Position numbers and translations under genes: made by a program. Positions 41,742 through 50,609 of a stretch of DNA of 64,000 bases are shown here, in pieces. The DNA comes from Pseudobdellovibrionaceae bacterium (lineage in GTDB: Bacteria > Bdellovibrionota > FAC87 > UBA2466 > JACKAF01), in assembly GCA_020635235.1 (NCBI GenBank), contig JACKAF010000001.1:558001-622000 (forward strand), read 5' to 3'. The notes under the pieces were generated by a model. The model made no database searches, was not told the origin of the DNA, and worked only from the letters and a program-made list of their open reading frames with translations. The stretch's first letter is position 1, and each line of letters starts with the position of its first letter.

Positions 41742-43106
41742 CTAAAAAAGAATACTCAGGCGTGCAGCGGTATAGCTGAGGTTCACCTTGTCAGGAGTGG
41801 GGTTGATGTCTCGATGGTGCTCCCCGATGAGCGTAAGATTTGGCGAGATTCTACATTCGATTCTACCGCCGACGAGCGTCCGATCATTTCTATCCGAAAC
41901 TCCGTTATCATTCTGCGTGAGCCCTCCGCGAGCAACGAGTTGCCACCGGCTACCTATGCGCTGGCGAAGTTCTCCGTATACGCCCCCTCGCAAATAGGAC
42001 TGTCGAGTAATTCCTCCTCTTAAGTCCACGTTCATGAGCGCGTAGCCGGCGCGGATCTCTGTACTTTTTGTCGGGCGGATTTGCGTGTCCGCACCCAGCA
42101 TCAGGATTCGGTTCGCTTCGGTTCCTTCATCCGAGTACGCGCCGGAATACACCGAGGCCCCCAGTCCAAACACATTGGCGACGTCCATGTGGATACGTCC
42201 CCCAAAAGCCTTGTCGGTATTATTGTCGGCGGCATTGGGGAGGGTTTCGAAGTCCGGGTAAGTTGTAGATTCTGCGAGAGGATCGGTGCCTCCGGATTGA
42301 AATCCGTTTACTACGTAGAGATGGGCGATGACGTTTAGGCTAGGGGAATCGGCTAAAGTGAACTTAAACCCTAAACCCAGATCTGCCCAGATATCTGGCA
42401 GAAACGCTTCCTGATTGTCGGCGCGGAGCGTGCTCGTGTTCCAAAGCCCGCCAAAAGTATTGTGAGGATTAATCTGATCGAAAGGGACCCAGATGCGTCC
42501 CACCCGCAACTGTACTCGGCGGCTGATATTGTAATCGAGCTCGTAGAAACGTGGAACAATGAGCGGAGGGGCCACGCCCACCGAGAATTGCAGATCCGGG
42601 TTGGGAATATAATCTACTAAGAAAGCGGTATGGTAATTGTCGAAAGTAAGCGGGTTGATACCAGGACGGTAGTTCAAAACGATATCAAAGAATAGTTTGA
42701 ACTGTCCGCCTTCCCCCCCGCCGTGTCGGTTCGCGGGGTTGTGGGGATTGTGTGGGTTGTGCGGATTTCCAGCGGCGTGCGGGTTGCGGGGATTCTCGGT
42801 CTTGGGTTCCTCACCGGGATCTTCATCCATCGCGCTGAGATCTACAGCCTCTTCTTCAGAACTCTCCGTCGAGCTTTCTTCACTCTGAACCCGTCTTCGC
42901 TTGATTCGACGAGGTCGCTTTTTCTTCCGTCGAACGCGACGGACTTTCCTGACTCTGGGTTCGGATTGATCTTTATACTCTGATTCTACGGATCGCTTCT
43001 GCATGGGCACATCCCGGAACGGAGGATCGAGGGTTTCGGAATGCACCCCTGCCGTGATCCAGGTCCAAAGCAGAAATAGAATGGAATATTTTTTCAACCG
43101 ATCCAT
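41742..43106 (-). CDS. Porin-like outer-membrane protein with charged and Asn-Pro-His repeat linker
   Basis: This 454-residue protein has a signal peptide (cleavage near V-H-S-E), then an unusual linker: a very basic stretch (about 50-72, nearly all Arg/Lys/Val), an acidic Ser/Glu stretch (about 75-105) and repeats of N-P-H (about 107-130). The remaining ~320 residues are typical beta-barrel strands with periodic aromatic girdles and a final A-A-R-L-S-I-L-F. It probably forms a channel. AGGGA precedes the ATG, and a hairpin GGGAC/GTCCC lies in the leader at 43119-43135. No family name is certain. Confidence 0.75.
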   Translation of the reverse strand: MDRLKKYSILFLLWTWITAGVHSETLDPPFRDVPMQKRSVESEYKDQSEPRVRKVRRVRRKKKRPRRIKRRRVQSEESSTESSEEEAVDLSAMDEDPGEEPKTENPRNPHAAGNPHNPHNPHNPANRHGGGEGGQFKLFFDIVLNYRPGINPLTFDNYHTAFLVDYIPNPDLQFSVGVAPPLIVPRFYELDYNISRRVQLRVGRIWVPFDQINPHNTFGGLWNTSTLRADNQEAFLPDIWADLGLGFKFTLADSPSLNVIAHLYVVNGFQSGGTDPLAESTTYPDFETLPNAADNNTDKAFGGRIHMDVANVFGLGASVYSGAYSDEGTEANRILMLGADTQIRPTKSTEIRAGYALMNVDLRGGITRQSYLRGGVYGELRQRIGSRWQLVARGGLTQNDNGVSDRNDRTLVGGRIECRISPNLTLIGEHHRDINPTPDKVNLSYTAARLSILF

Positions 43107-43179
43107 GGTTGTGGTTCCCTGGGACGCAGGTGTCCCTATTCATAAGATCGGAATAACTAAACAAAATGATTAGGAATAT

Positions 43180-44010
43180 CTAATGTTCGGCAGGGCGCTT
43201 TGACACGAGGCGCACGCCAATGATGCTTACTTCGTAGAGAAGATAAAGAGGGACCATGACAATGAGCATCGTCAGGGCGTCGGGTGATGGGGTTATTAGG
43301 GCCGCGATGACCGAGATGGCGAGTACTGCGTAGCGTCTATATTTTTCAAGTACACCCGCTTCTAACACGCCAAGCAAAGCGAGCAAGATCATGACCGCCG
43401 GTAGCTCAAAAACCAAACCCAAAGCCAGCAAGAGCTTGGTCGTCATGCCGAAATACTCGGTCAGGGTGATGATGGCTTGATCGGTGCTCGATCCAAAGTT
43501 GATCAGAAAGTCGTAGCTGTAGGGCATCACGACGTAGTACGAGAAGACAATTCCCGCGACAAAACTTAGGCTGCCGAAGAGCATGAACGGTAACACCAGG
43601 CGTCGTTCGTTCTTGTAGAGCGCGGGAGCGACAAAGCGCCACACTTCAAAAAGTATATAGGGTGAGCCCACGGCGAGTGCGGCAATGATGCTGACCTTGA
43701 TGTAGATCATGAACTTGTCGGCTATGCCAGTGAAGTAGAGTTGCCGGTTACCTTCAGGGAGCACATCAAGCAGGGGCTTTTCAAGTAACACCACCACGTG
43801 CTCGGAATAGTTAAAGAGTATCGCTACCAGTACCCCCAAAACGAGGAGTACTCGGATGATCGCAGAACGGAGCTCGTCCAGATGCTGCCAGAGTGGCATC
43901 CGCAGCTCTTCTTCTGTATTTGAATTCGTGGCGGTGGCCAGTCCGGAAGCGGTGTCCGGTTTTTCCAGAGCCTTTTGTTCAACAGTGGTATCGGGGTGTT
44001 CCGATGACAT
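43180..44010 (-). CDS. tatC: Sec-independent translocase TatC
   Basis: This protein of about 276 residues has a long, charged N-terminal extension, then the TatC core: M-P-L-W-Q-H-L-D-E-L-R, the P-L-L-D-V-L-P region, F-E-V-W-R-F-V-A-P-A-L-Y-K-N-E-R, and F-E-L-P-A. Six membrane helices are visible. TatC binds twin-arginine signals. The ATG at 44010 starts one base after the tatA stop; an in-frame ATG at 44040, inside tatA, is possible. A Tat-exported DUF1501-like protein is encoded nearby. Confidence 0.94.
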   Translation of the reverse strand: MSSEHPDTTVEQKALEKPDTASGLATATNSNTEEELRMPLWQHLDELRSAIIRVLLVLGVLVAILFNYSEHVVVLLEKPLLDVLPEGNRQLYFTGIADKFMIYIKVSIIAALAVGSPYILFEVWRFVAPALYKNERRLVLPFMLFGSLSFVAGIVFSYYVVMPYSYDFLINFGSSTDQAIITLTEYFGMTTKLLLALGLVFELPAVMILLALLGVLEAGVLEKYRRYAVLAISVIAALITPSPDALTMLIVMVPLYLLYEVSIIGVRLVSKRPAEH

Positions 44011-44011
44011 T

Positions 44012-44257
44012 TCAGGATTTTTGGGTTGGATTGGGTTCATCCGCGGAAGCCTTTTGGCTTTCCGAATGCCCTACGTCTATGGTGGCGTTGTCATTCCCTT
44101 CGATCTGCTTTTTCTCGTCCCCTCCTTCAAGCGCTTTCTTGAAGTCACGGATCCCTTTGCCAAGGCCCTTGGCGAGTTCAGGTAGACGCTTAGGGCCAAA
44201 AACAAGTAAGGCCGCTACCGAGATAACCAGAATTTCAGGCAGTCCAAGGTTAAACAT
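44012..44257 (-). CDS. tatA: Twin-arginine translocase pore protein TatA
   Basis: This 81-residue protein has the TatA layout: N-terminal membrane helix with M-F-N-L-G-L-P-E-I-L-V, the F-G-P-K-R-L-P-E hinge, an amphipathic helix, and an acidic unstructured tail. TatA forms the translocation pore with TatC. TatB is not seen separately, so this may be a TatA/TatC-only system as in many non-enterobacteria. A possible promoter, TTGACG-17-TATCGT, lies at 44269-44297 on the minus strand; the SD is weak. Confidence 0.93.
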   Translation of the reverse strand: MFNLGLPEILVISVAALLVFGPKRLPELAKGLGKGIRDFKKALEGGDEKKQIEGNDNATIDVGHSESQKASADEPNPTQKS

Positions 44258-44268
44258 ATCTAACCATT

Positions 44269-44297
44269 ACGATATAGAGCCCCCCCGGGAGCGTCAA
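44269..44297 (-). promoter_or_regulatory. Possible sigma-70 promoter for tatAC
   Basis: Minus strand TTGACG, 17 bases, TATCGT: four or five matches in each box at ideal spacing. The -35 box overlaps the aceE stop. Transcription would begin only about five bases before the tatA ATG, nearly leaderless, so this remains a low-confidence call. Confidence 0.3.
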
Positions 44298-47002
44298 CTA
44301 ACGCTCTCACGATCGGTGGCGATAGTTTCGAAAATAGCCGGACTCAGGACCAATTTTTCCTGGGAGGTCTCCGAAAGGGCCTGCTCACAGGCCCCGGCGA
44401 TGGAGTCCGCATCCAGGTGGTGGTAACGATAGATGTCGCCCGTCGTTCCGGATTTCGACGTCTTTCGAACGGCGAGCGAGATATGTTTCACCCCGACAAT
44501 GGAGCCGATATTGTCCAGCAGTCCGGGTTCCCCGTCATGTACCGAAACAATCGGGATGCGGTTGCCGCGCAAGCTGTACCACTTCGCGAGGTTGTCGACC
44601 CGCGCGGTATCTGGGGTGAGATACAAGTCGCCCGTCACCTTCAGCCCGTTTCGCAAATGTTCGTAGTGGTTGCCGTAGGCCTGATTTCCCAAGAGGAGAT
44701 CCGAACTGGTTACGATAAACACATTGGCGAAAATACCCTTTTCCAGGAGCTTGTCCGAGGCCTGGATCGCTTCTTCTCCGAGCGCTCCCATCGCAAATAT
44801 ATGAATCACGTTGTCGCCCGGAGTGTACCCTTCATACCCACGGTAATCGATTAGAGGGTAAGCCCCTTCCAAAACTTCCTTGCGGACAGTTTCCAGAATT
44901 TCGGTTTCTTCCCAATGCGGAACTTCCGGTTCCATTTCGGTGGTGAGCGGTCCGTGCCCTTCCGGAAGCAGTTTGAAGCGGTGTTGGCGGCTAAGACGTC
45001 CCAGGAAGTCTTTTTGTACCAAGCCCTTGGTTACACAGCGAATGAGTGCCGCTTCTCGGTTTTCGTTTTCGCGCGTGAAATGCCTTCTCAAGGTGTCAGC
45101 CAGGATCCATTCGACCTCCTTGGCGAAACAGGGTTCCCAAGTTACAACGTGCGGTATCTGGAAGTCAGATTTCCAGCTGTGCTGTGCGCCTTCTGGCGCA
45201 AGGGTGACACCACTGGGGGTGCCTAGCGTCGCAAAGCAGGAGCGCCAATAAAGATTGTAATAGTATTGGTCATGGGCGCGTTTGATGAAGAAGTCATAGA
45301 TCGTCATGGCCGGATAGAACGGGATGCCAACATAATCGAAGAACTTCCCGAAGGATCCCGCAGCCGACATGCAATTGCCTTCAGCAATTTCAAAGCGTAG
45401 GTGCCCTGACTTTTGGGAAATGCGGGGAACTACGTCCGGGGCTTTGGTGTCTTTGGCCTCAAAGCGGAGTTCGAAATCCTCTTGCGCAATGTCCCCGTAC
45501 AACTTTCCATTCATATTTGGGCTGGTGTTGGTCGAGGTTCCAACGTCCGGCGCCATCGTAAGAAAAAACTTCGCGACAACTCCCCAGCCCTGATCGTCCG
45601 CAGCGGTATCTTCTCCGCGTCCCAATCTATCGAGTTTAGCGGCCACCTGTCCCCACATCCATTGGGTGTGCGCCACAGGATTGAATTTCAATGCAGTGAT
45701 GTCAAAGTCGACAGGCCACTCCAAAGACCGTGCAAAAGCCACCCACTTTTGTTGTCGTTGCTTGACCTCTGCTAGCAGCTTTTGAATCCCGTCTACCAAG
45801 AACTCTCGTCTCTCTTTCAGGTAAGCGCCCTCTTTGGAGCTTTCCTCAAAATCCTGGAAGGGGTTATCAAAATCCAACCCGAGACCTTGGGCCATTTCTC
45901 TAAGTTCGTCTTCTTCAGGCAGGGTGGAGTGGTTTCCTGACTTTGCTTGGCAGCGAAGTTTGTAGCCTTTGATGGTATAGGCCACCACAAACGTGGGCCG
46001 ATCGCTCTTGCGGGCCTCCTGGAAAGTCTCGACGAGGCTCTCCAGATCGTGCCCTCCCAGATTGAGAAATACCTTGTGTACTTCCTCGTCACTGCAGTCC
46101 TTGAAAAAACTCTTTAGCTTGGGAGATTTCTCTTCCAGAACTTTGCGCGTGAGATCCGGCTTGTTCGCCTCGAGCAGGCCTTGAAATTCGAAGTCAGTAA
46201 AGCACTCGTTGAGAACACGTTTGAACTCGTCCCCGCCTTCGCGCTTAAAGAATTCTCTGCGCAATTTTCCATGCTTCAAAATGACGGCGTGCCAGCCGTT
46301 GGCCTCCGCAATGCGGGCCATCCGATCGGCGTCAGAACCGTTAAAGGCTTTTTCGTTCGAAATGCGTGTACCGTCGAGATTCTGTCGGTTGTAATCCACA
46401 ACCCATACGACATGGTTGAGTTGGCGCTCGCCCGCGTCCGGCATCGCTTCTGCTAGAGAGCCTTCCCGAAACTCGGAATCACCCATCAAGCACCAGAAAA
46501 ACGGATCTTCTTTAAGACCCACATTATGGTGGTGGGCAAAGTCATACGCCAGTGCTGTATAGAGCGCATTGACCGGTGGGATGCCTACGGATCCGCTTGG
46601 GAAAAATCGGTAGCCGTCCGGATCGGCTTCTGCGTGGTAGGACTGGAAAACGGGTTCGCCCGTCGAAGAAAAGTGTCTAAGGTGGCGCATCGCCAACTGG
46701 CGCTTTTCCTTGTCAAAAAGATTGGCGTCCTTGTCCCGAAAATTGTGCAGAAGAAAGTTTAGTCCGTGATCCATCGGCGACACGTGAGGCTTGCAGGCCA
46801 TGTAATCTTCCGGGTGTCGCGCCACCATGTGCAAGGCGGTCAGGATGTGTTGGGAAGAAGCGCAAGCGGTCGCATGCCCGCCCACTTTCGGTTCGCCCTT
46901 CCCGTGTCCGGGACGGTGGTTGGCCAAGTGGATCATTTGTAGGGCTAAGTAAAAGGCGCGATCGCAAATATTATTCAGGACTTCGTAATCAAGCTTGCTC
47001 AT
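44294..47002 (-). CDS. aceE: Pyruvate dehydrogenase E1 component, homodimeric AceE type
   Basis: This large protein of about 902 residues has a transketolase-like fold with the thiamine pyrophosphate site G-D-S-E-F-R-E-G-S...N-R-Q-N-L-D-G, and G-H-A-T-A-C-A-S-S and H-V-S-P near the start, in the order seen in AceE-type E1 enzymes. It decarboxylates pyruvate and hands acetyl to a dihydrolipoamide E2. The E2 (aceF) and E3 (lpd) genes are absent from the surroundings, which is unusual for AceE. I chose ATG 47002 as the residues before it look non-coding; no strong SD. It could be a related 2-oxo acid E1. Confidence 0.8.
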   Translation of the reverse strand: MSKLDYEVLNNICDRAFYLALQMIHLANHRPGHGKGEPKVGGHATACASSQHILTALHMVARHPEDYMACKPHVSPMDHGLNFLLHNFRDKDANLFDKEKRQLAMRHLRHFSSTGEPVFQSYHAEADPDGYRFFPSGSVGIPPVNALYTALAYDFAHHHNVGLKEDPFFWCLMGDSEFREGSLAEAMPDAGERQLNHVVWVVDYNRQNLDGTRISNEKAFNGSDADRMARIAEANGWHAVILKHGKLRREFFKREGGDEFKRVLNECFTDFEFQGLLEANKPDLTRKVLEEKSPKLKSFFKDCSDEEVHKVFLNLGGHDLESLVETFQEARKSDRPTFVVAYTIKGYKLRCQAKSGNHSTLPEEDELREMAQGLGLDFDNPFQDFEESSKEGAYLKERREFLVDGIQKLLAEVKQRQQKWVAFARSLEWPVDFDITALKFNPVAHTQWMWGQVAAKLDRLGRGEDTAADDQGWGVVAKFFLTMAPDVGTSTNTSPNMNGKLYGDIAQEDFELRFEAKDTKAPDVVPRISQKSGHLRFEIAEGNCMSAAGSFGKFFDYVGIPFYPAMTIYDFFIKRAHDQYYYNLYWRSCFATLGTPSGVTLAPEGAQHSWKSDFQIPHVVTWEPCFAKEVEWILADTLRRHFTRENENREAALIRCVTKGLVQKDFLGRLSRQHRFKLLPEGHGPLTTEMEPEVPHWEETEILETVRKEVLEGAYPLIDYRGYEGYTPGDNVIHIFAMGALGEEAIQASDKLLEKGIFANVFIVTSSDLLLGNQAYGNHYEHLRNGLKVTGDLYLTPDTARVDNLAKWYSLRGNRIPIVSVHDGEPGLLDNIGSIVGVKHISLAVRKTSKSGTTGDIYRYHHLDADSIAGACEQALSETSQEKLVLSPAIFETIATDRESVS

Positions 47003-47115
47003 AAACCGCGCTAGTCTACTGGCAAAGAAACAGCGTCGCAAGTAAGAGTTTAAGTCATTGAAATCATAAACAAAAGGAGCAAATTCGCGGAAGGTATGAC
47101 GAGGCGCGCACTGAC

Positions 47116-47625
47116 TTAAGTCGACGAGGGGGCTCCGGCAAGCTCCGCCAGCACCCGTTTTCGGTTAAATAGAGTGATCTTTACGCCTTCCAAAGGCTGG
47201 TGCACATCGCGCGAAAAATAACCCGTGGTGAAGAGAAAGCCCTTCGTGCTTCCGAGGCCCTTCACGAAGTCTTTGAACTCCAGCACGGCGGATAGCGGGG
47301 TGAGGCCTTGAGGCGGGGCAGCCTCGACGCAGCCAAAAACCAGGATTCCGTAAAGAATCGGATCTTCGTTTTCAGCTACCCACACAACTTCGTCTGGTGA
47401 ATTCTCGTGCCGTTCTTTTAGCTTTAGTCCTTTTGTCTGGCAGAGATGCTTCACCAGCCGTTCTAGATCCGCAATCTTTAGTGGAGGTCCCGGCGGGTCC
47501 GCTGCTTTATCTTCTTCCGGGAGCAGAAAGCTTTCCTTTGTTGGTGAAGAGCTGCGAGTGATGAGTACCGCGAGTGCGGCTGCCATAAGGATGGCAAAAA
47601 AAACCAAAAAGAAAAGATTAAACAT
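47116..47625 (-). CDS. Membrane-anchored Mrr-like (degenerate PD-(D/E)xK fold) protein
   Basis: This 169-residue protein has one N-terminal helix, then a domain with L-E-R-L-V-K-H-L-C-Q-T-K-G-L, V-W-V-A-E-N...I-L-Y-G-I-L-V-F-G-C-V-E, and K-G-F-L-F-T-T-G-Y-F-S-R-D-V that resembles Mrr_cat domains of restriction-type endonucleases. The catalytic D...QxK is not evident (V-F-G-C-V-E instead), so it is likely inactive. The gene overlaps the uracil phosphoribosyltransferase stop by eight bases on the same strand, so they are coupled. Function unknown. Confidence 0.6.
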   Translation of the reverse strand: MFNLFFLVFFAILMAAALAVLITRSSSPTKESFLLPEEDKAADPPGPPLKIADLERLVKHLCQTKGLKLKERHENSPDEVVWVAENEDPILYGILVFGCVEAAPPQGLTPLSAVLEFKDFVKGLGSTKGFLFTTGYFSRDVHQPLEGVKITLFNRKRVLAELAGAPSST

Positions 47626-48502
47626 AAGAGTTGTTGATGAGTTCTCCGACGCCGCCCGCGCCTGGAACGATGTAGTGTTTGGGGTTGAGTCCGCGCTCTT
47701 CCTTCCAGCGGCTACCCGGTACGGTGTCCAGTACGTCCTGTGGACTCAGCCCGCGATCGAGTCTTAGAGCGTATACGATAAGGTCCGGGCATTCTCGAGT
47801 TACCATCGAGAGATATTCCGGTGTGACAATAAGGTGGAGGGCGATAAATTTTTTTGCCTTGCCCTTTACCTCATCTCGATAAATTTCCATCGCCGTTTTC
47901 AAAGTTGAGCCCGTAGCTCCCATCGGATCCGGGAAAAAGACGTAGGCGCCTTCAATATCTCCACCTATCTTCACGCCGCCTAAATTAGTTCCGATCACCT
48001 TTTCAGCGGAATCTGTTTTTCTATTAATACTGATGTGATCCTGCCGAACGCCCTCGGGATCCAGTATGTGGTTGAGTGCATCAAAGCAAATATGTGAGGG
48101 GACCGTTCCCGCTCGTGCAAGTGCGACGGTAACGACGCGGGAGCTCGGGTCTACGATTGAGGCGACGTATTTCCCTTCCGGGTGCATCGCGGCCATTCGA
48201 GTCTGCAGGCTAGTTTCGCACGCCTCAAACTCAGCGTTGACGACGCATTTCACAAGTTCTGAATACAGGCGATTGAGCAGCTGATTTACCATTGGCTGTT
48301 TGCAGTCGGGATCTGAGAAGCGCGCAAGCAAAGAAAATAGAAAGGGGTCCGATAGAATGTGGATCTTTGGGCCGTAATGGTGCTCCAGTTCCGAAAGTCG
48401 GAATGTAGCATTCAAATATTGACTATCCCGTAACATCGTGACCACACAGAACACCTGGTCGAATAACGAAGTCAAGCCAGCAGTTGACCTGAATAGAAAC
48501 AT
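47618..48502 (-). CDS. upp: Uracil phosphoribosyltransferase
   Basis: This 294-residue protein contains the PRPP-binding loop F-P-D-P-M-G-A-T-G-S-T-L and the C-terminal uracil-binding N-P-K-H-Y-I-V-P-G-A-G-G-V-G-E, diagnostic for UPRT, which converts uracil and PRPP to UMP for pyrimidine salvage. It is longer than E. coli Upp (about 208) because of an N-terminal helical region of about 80 residues, as in some other bacteria and eukaryotic forms. The start is uncertain: ATG at 48502 or 48436, both with weak SD. It shares eight bases with the following Mrr-like gene. Confidence 0.88.
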   Translation of the reverse strand: MFLFRSTAGLTSLFDQVFCVVTMLRDSQYLNATFRLSELEHHYGPKIHILSDPFLFSLLARFSDPDCKQPMVNQLLNRLYSELVKCVVNAEFEACETSLQTRMAAMHPEGKYVASIVDPSSRVVTVALARAGTVPSHICFDALNHILDPEGVRQDHISINRKTDSAEKVIGTNLGGVKIGGDIEGAYVFFPDPMGATGSTLKTAMEIYRDEVKGKAKKFIALHLIVTPEYLSMVTRECPDLIVYALRLDRGLSPQDVLDTVPGSRWKEERGLNPKHYIVPGAGGVGELINNSYV

Positions 48503-48549
48503 TCATTAATTCTGTACTTTTAGGCAATAGCTACAAAAAGGGAGGGGTT

Positions 48550-49122
48550 GTGGCCCAGTTGATGCTCGCCATCGACGAGTTCGTCGTGTTCGACTTGGAA
48601 ACCACTGGTCTGTCGCCTTGGGGCGGAGATGAGATGATTGAGATTGGTGCGATGCGCATCTACGGGGACGAGCTGGATGAGGTGAATGTTTTTCACTCCC
48701 TCGTAAACCCAAAGCGATTGATTCCAGAAGAAGCGTCGCGGGTAAACGGCATTACAAATGAAATGGTGGCGAGTGCCCCCACAGTTGAAGAAGTCTTTCC
48801 GAAATTTTTAGAGTTTGTAGGTGGGGCGTGGCTAGTCGCGCAGAATGCCAAGTTCGACATGTCTTTTATCACCAAGTACCTCATGCAGTTTAATATGCGT
48901 AAGACTTTGGAGGTGTACGATACGATCGCATTCTCGCGTCGGGTGTTTCCTTCAGAGTCTCGTCACAATCTCGATATTATCGCTAAGCGGCTGGGTCTGA
49001 GCATTGCCCCTGAGGATCGCCACCGATCGATAGGGGACGTACGTTTAACCGCACAGGCTTTCATGCATATGAAAAACAAGCTAGGTGACAACTATCCTTC
49101 CCCGGAAAAGTGGACCGTCTAG
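48550..49122 (+). CDS. DnaQ-like 3'-5' exonuclease (DEDDh)
   Basis: This 190-residue protein has exonuclease motif I F-D-L-E-T-T-G-L (D15, E17), motif II N-A-K-F-D-M-S-F, and the motif III H-R-S-I-G-D-V-R with the catalytic His. It resembles the epsilon-subunit/PolC-type proofreading exonucleases and stand-alone DnaQ homologues. The GTG start has GGGAGG five bases upstream. It is divergent from the UPRT gene across a short intergenic space. Confidence 0.88.
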   Translation: MAQLMLAIDEFVVFDLETTGLSPWGGDEMIEIGAMRIYGDELDEVNVFHSLVNPKRLIPEEASRVNGITNEMVASAPTVEEVFPKFLEFVGGAWLVAQNAKFDMSFITKYLMQFNMRKTLEVYDTIAFSRRVFPSESRHNLDIIAKRLGLSIAPEDRHRSIGDVRLTAQAFMHMKNKLGDNYPSPEKWTV

Positions 49123-49189
49123 TCGCGCGCCATGTCAGAGCGTGAGGCCTGAGTCTGTGATTGGGTTTGATCGCCACTAGCGGTACCAT

Positions 49190-50530
49190 GTGAGGATGAA
49201 ATTTGTTGTTTGGATTCTACTCGCGGTAACCTGCTCTGCCACGTTTGCAGACGACCCCGGAAGCCAACTCTTAAAGAATCTCAATCCTCGGGCACTAAAG
49301 AGCAAAAAGCCCAGCTATATCCGCATTTCCCCCGAGGCCAGATATCTGCTGGGACGCTCGTGTCTCAAGTACCGTTCATTGCCGCAATGGAGAAAAATTA
49401 TCGAGGACGCCTTTAACACGGGGGCGACCTGCTTAAAGCAACGGGGTTCCAAACAGAGTCTTGAAATCGCTGCAGGCGTTGAGGGGACGGCCCAGCTCAT
49501 CGGTGGAAAACCCTTAAAATTCCTTTGTGAAGAGGAAGGCTACTCTTGGAAGGCTTCGAACCCTCGGGATGAGACACTTCAGGCGGACGCTGTTGCCACC
49601 GATCCGGATAACCCGCACTTCCCCACAATTCACATGAACCCAAGAAAATTGGCGCGTCTTTCGGACGCTGACCTTCAGCGCATACTCTTTCACGAGTCGA
49701 TCCACTTGTTGGGATACGGACATTTCACTCATGTTGAGTATTCATATAGTTGTGAGCACTGTTGCTTCCATTCCAAAGAGGATTCTGAAGAGGCTCAGCG
49801 TCTAGGTTGCAGCATCTGCAAGGGCAAGTATACGGGGATCAAAGATCCGAGATACATCGACGACATCATGCAGTTCTTTCGCAAGGGTCTTCCCGCACAC
49901 GCAGATATTCGGCTAGCAGAAGCGCAGAGCTTCATGAAAGGCCACAGACAGGAGCGCTGGGCAAAATTCAACGTACTGCTGCTCTCGCCGTTACCGGATC
50001 AAGCACCTTTTACGATTCCGTACGCGAATCTTCTCGAAAAGAAATATACGCCGCTGAACGACGCGGAATCCCGCGTGATTAAGAACATCAAGACACCTGA
50101 AAACAAAGTCTTCGCCTTTCTCGGGGGAGAAAATATTCAGCATCTGGCAAATGCCTTCTTCTTTTTCTATGAGTCAGATTACAAACTGGCAGAAAAAGAA
50201 CTGATGCAGGCGCAAGTGACCGACGTGAAACAGGTGCCCGCTACTATTCGAACGCGCTATGTAGAACACACAGTCCCTTTCCTCGAAACCATCAAAGAGG
50301 AAGTTGCGGGCGGGCTACTCGCCTACTACTCCGATCTGGAGTTTCAGGCAGTTGCGGAGAATAAGGCAGAGGCCCAAAAGAACATCTACCCCCATAGGCA
50401 AAGAATCATTCGGGCGTTTTTCCCGGAGTGGAACCCCAAGTTCTTTCCGCCCTTCAAGAAGGCAGATGACGGGACGATCATTGTAATGGTCGACGACAAC
50501 GAGGTGGTTCGCGTCCCCGCCAGCCCCTAG
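49190..50530 (+). CDS. Secreted protein with metzincin-type zinc motif
   Basis: This 446-residue protein has a signal peptide (cleavage near T-F-A-D) and the zinc-binding pattern H-E-S-I-H-L-L-G-Y-G-H (His168, Glu169, His172, Gly175, His178), the HExxHxxGxxH of metzincins, preceded by a helix. Nearby are clustered Cys (C-E-H-C-C-F-H and C-S-I-C). The remaining part is helical and not recognised. It may be a secreted metallopeptidase; the Met-turn that follows in true metzincins is not obvious. GTG 49190 or ATG 49196 could start it; GAGG is close to both. Confidence 0.72.
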   Translation: MRMKFVVWILLAVTCSATFADDPGSQLLKNLNPRALKSKKPSYIRISPEARYLLGRSCLKYRSLPQWRKIIEDAFNTGATCLKQRGSKQSLEIAAGVEGTAQLIGGKPLKFLCEEEGYSWKASNPRDETLQADAVATDPDNPHFPTIHMNPRKLARLSDADLQRILFHESIHLLGYGHFTHVEYSYSCEHCCFHSKEDSEEAQRLGCSICKGKYTGIKDPRYIDDIMQFFRKGLPAHADIRLAEAQSFMKGHRQERWAKFNVLLLSPLPDQAPFTIPYANLLEKKYTPLNDAESRVIKNIKTPENKVFAFLGGENIQHLANAFFFFYESDYKLAEKELMQAQVTDVKQVPATIRTRYVEHTVPFLETIKEEVAGGLLAYYSDLEFQAVAENKAEAQKNIYPHRQRIIRAFFPEWNPKFFPPFKKADDGTIIVMVDDNEVVRVPASP

Positions 50531-50609
50531 ACGCACCTTGTAAAAATCCCCTTGCGAAAAACTTAGGGATGGAGTTCTCTGAATAGGTGGCGATAAATTT
50601 GGGGGTTTA

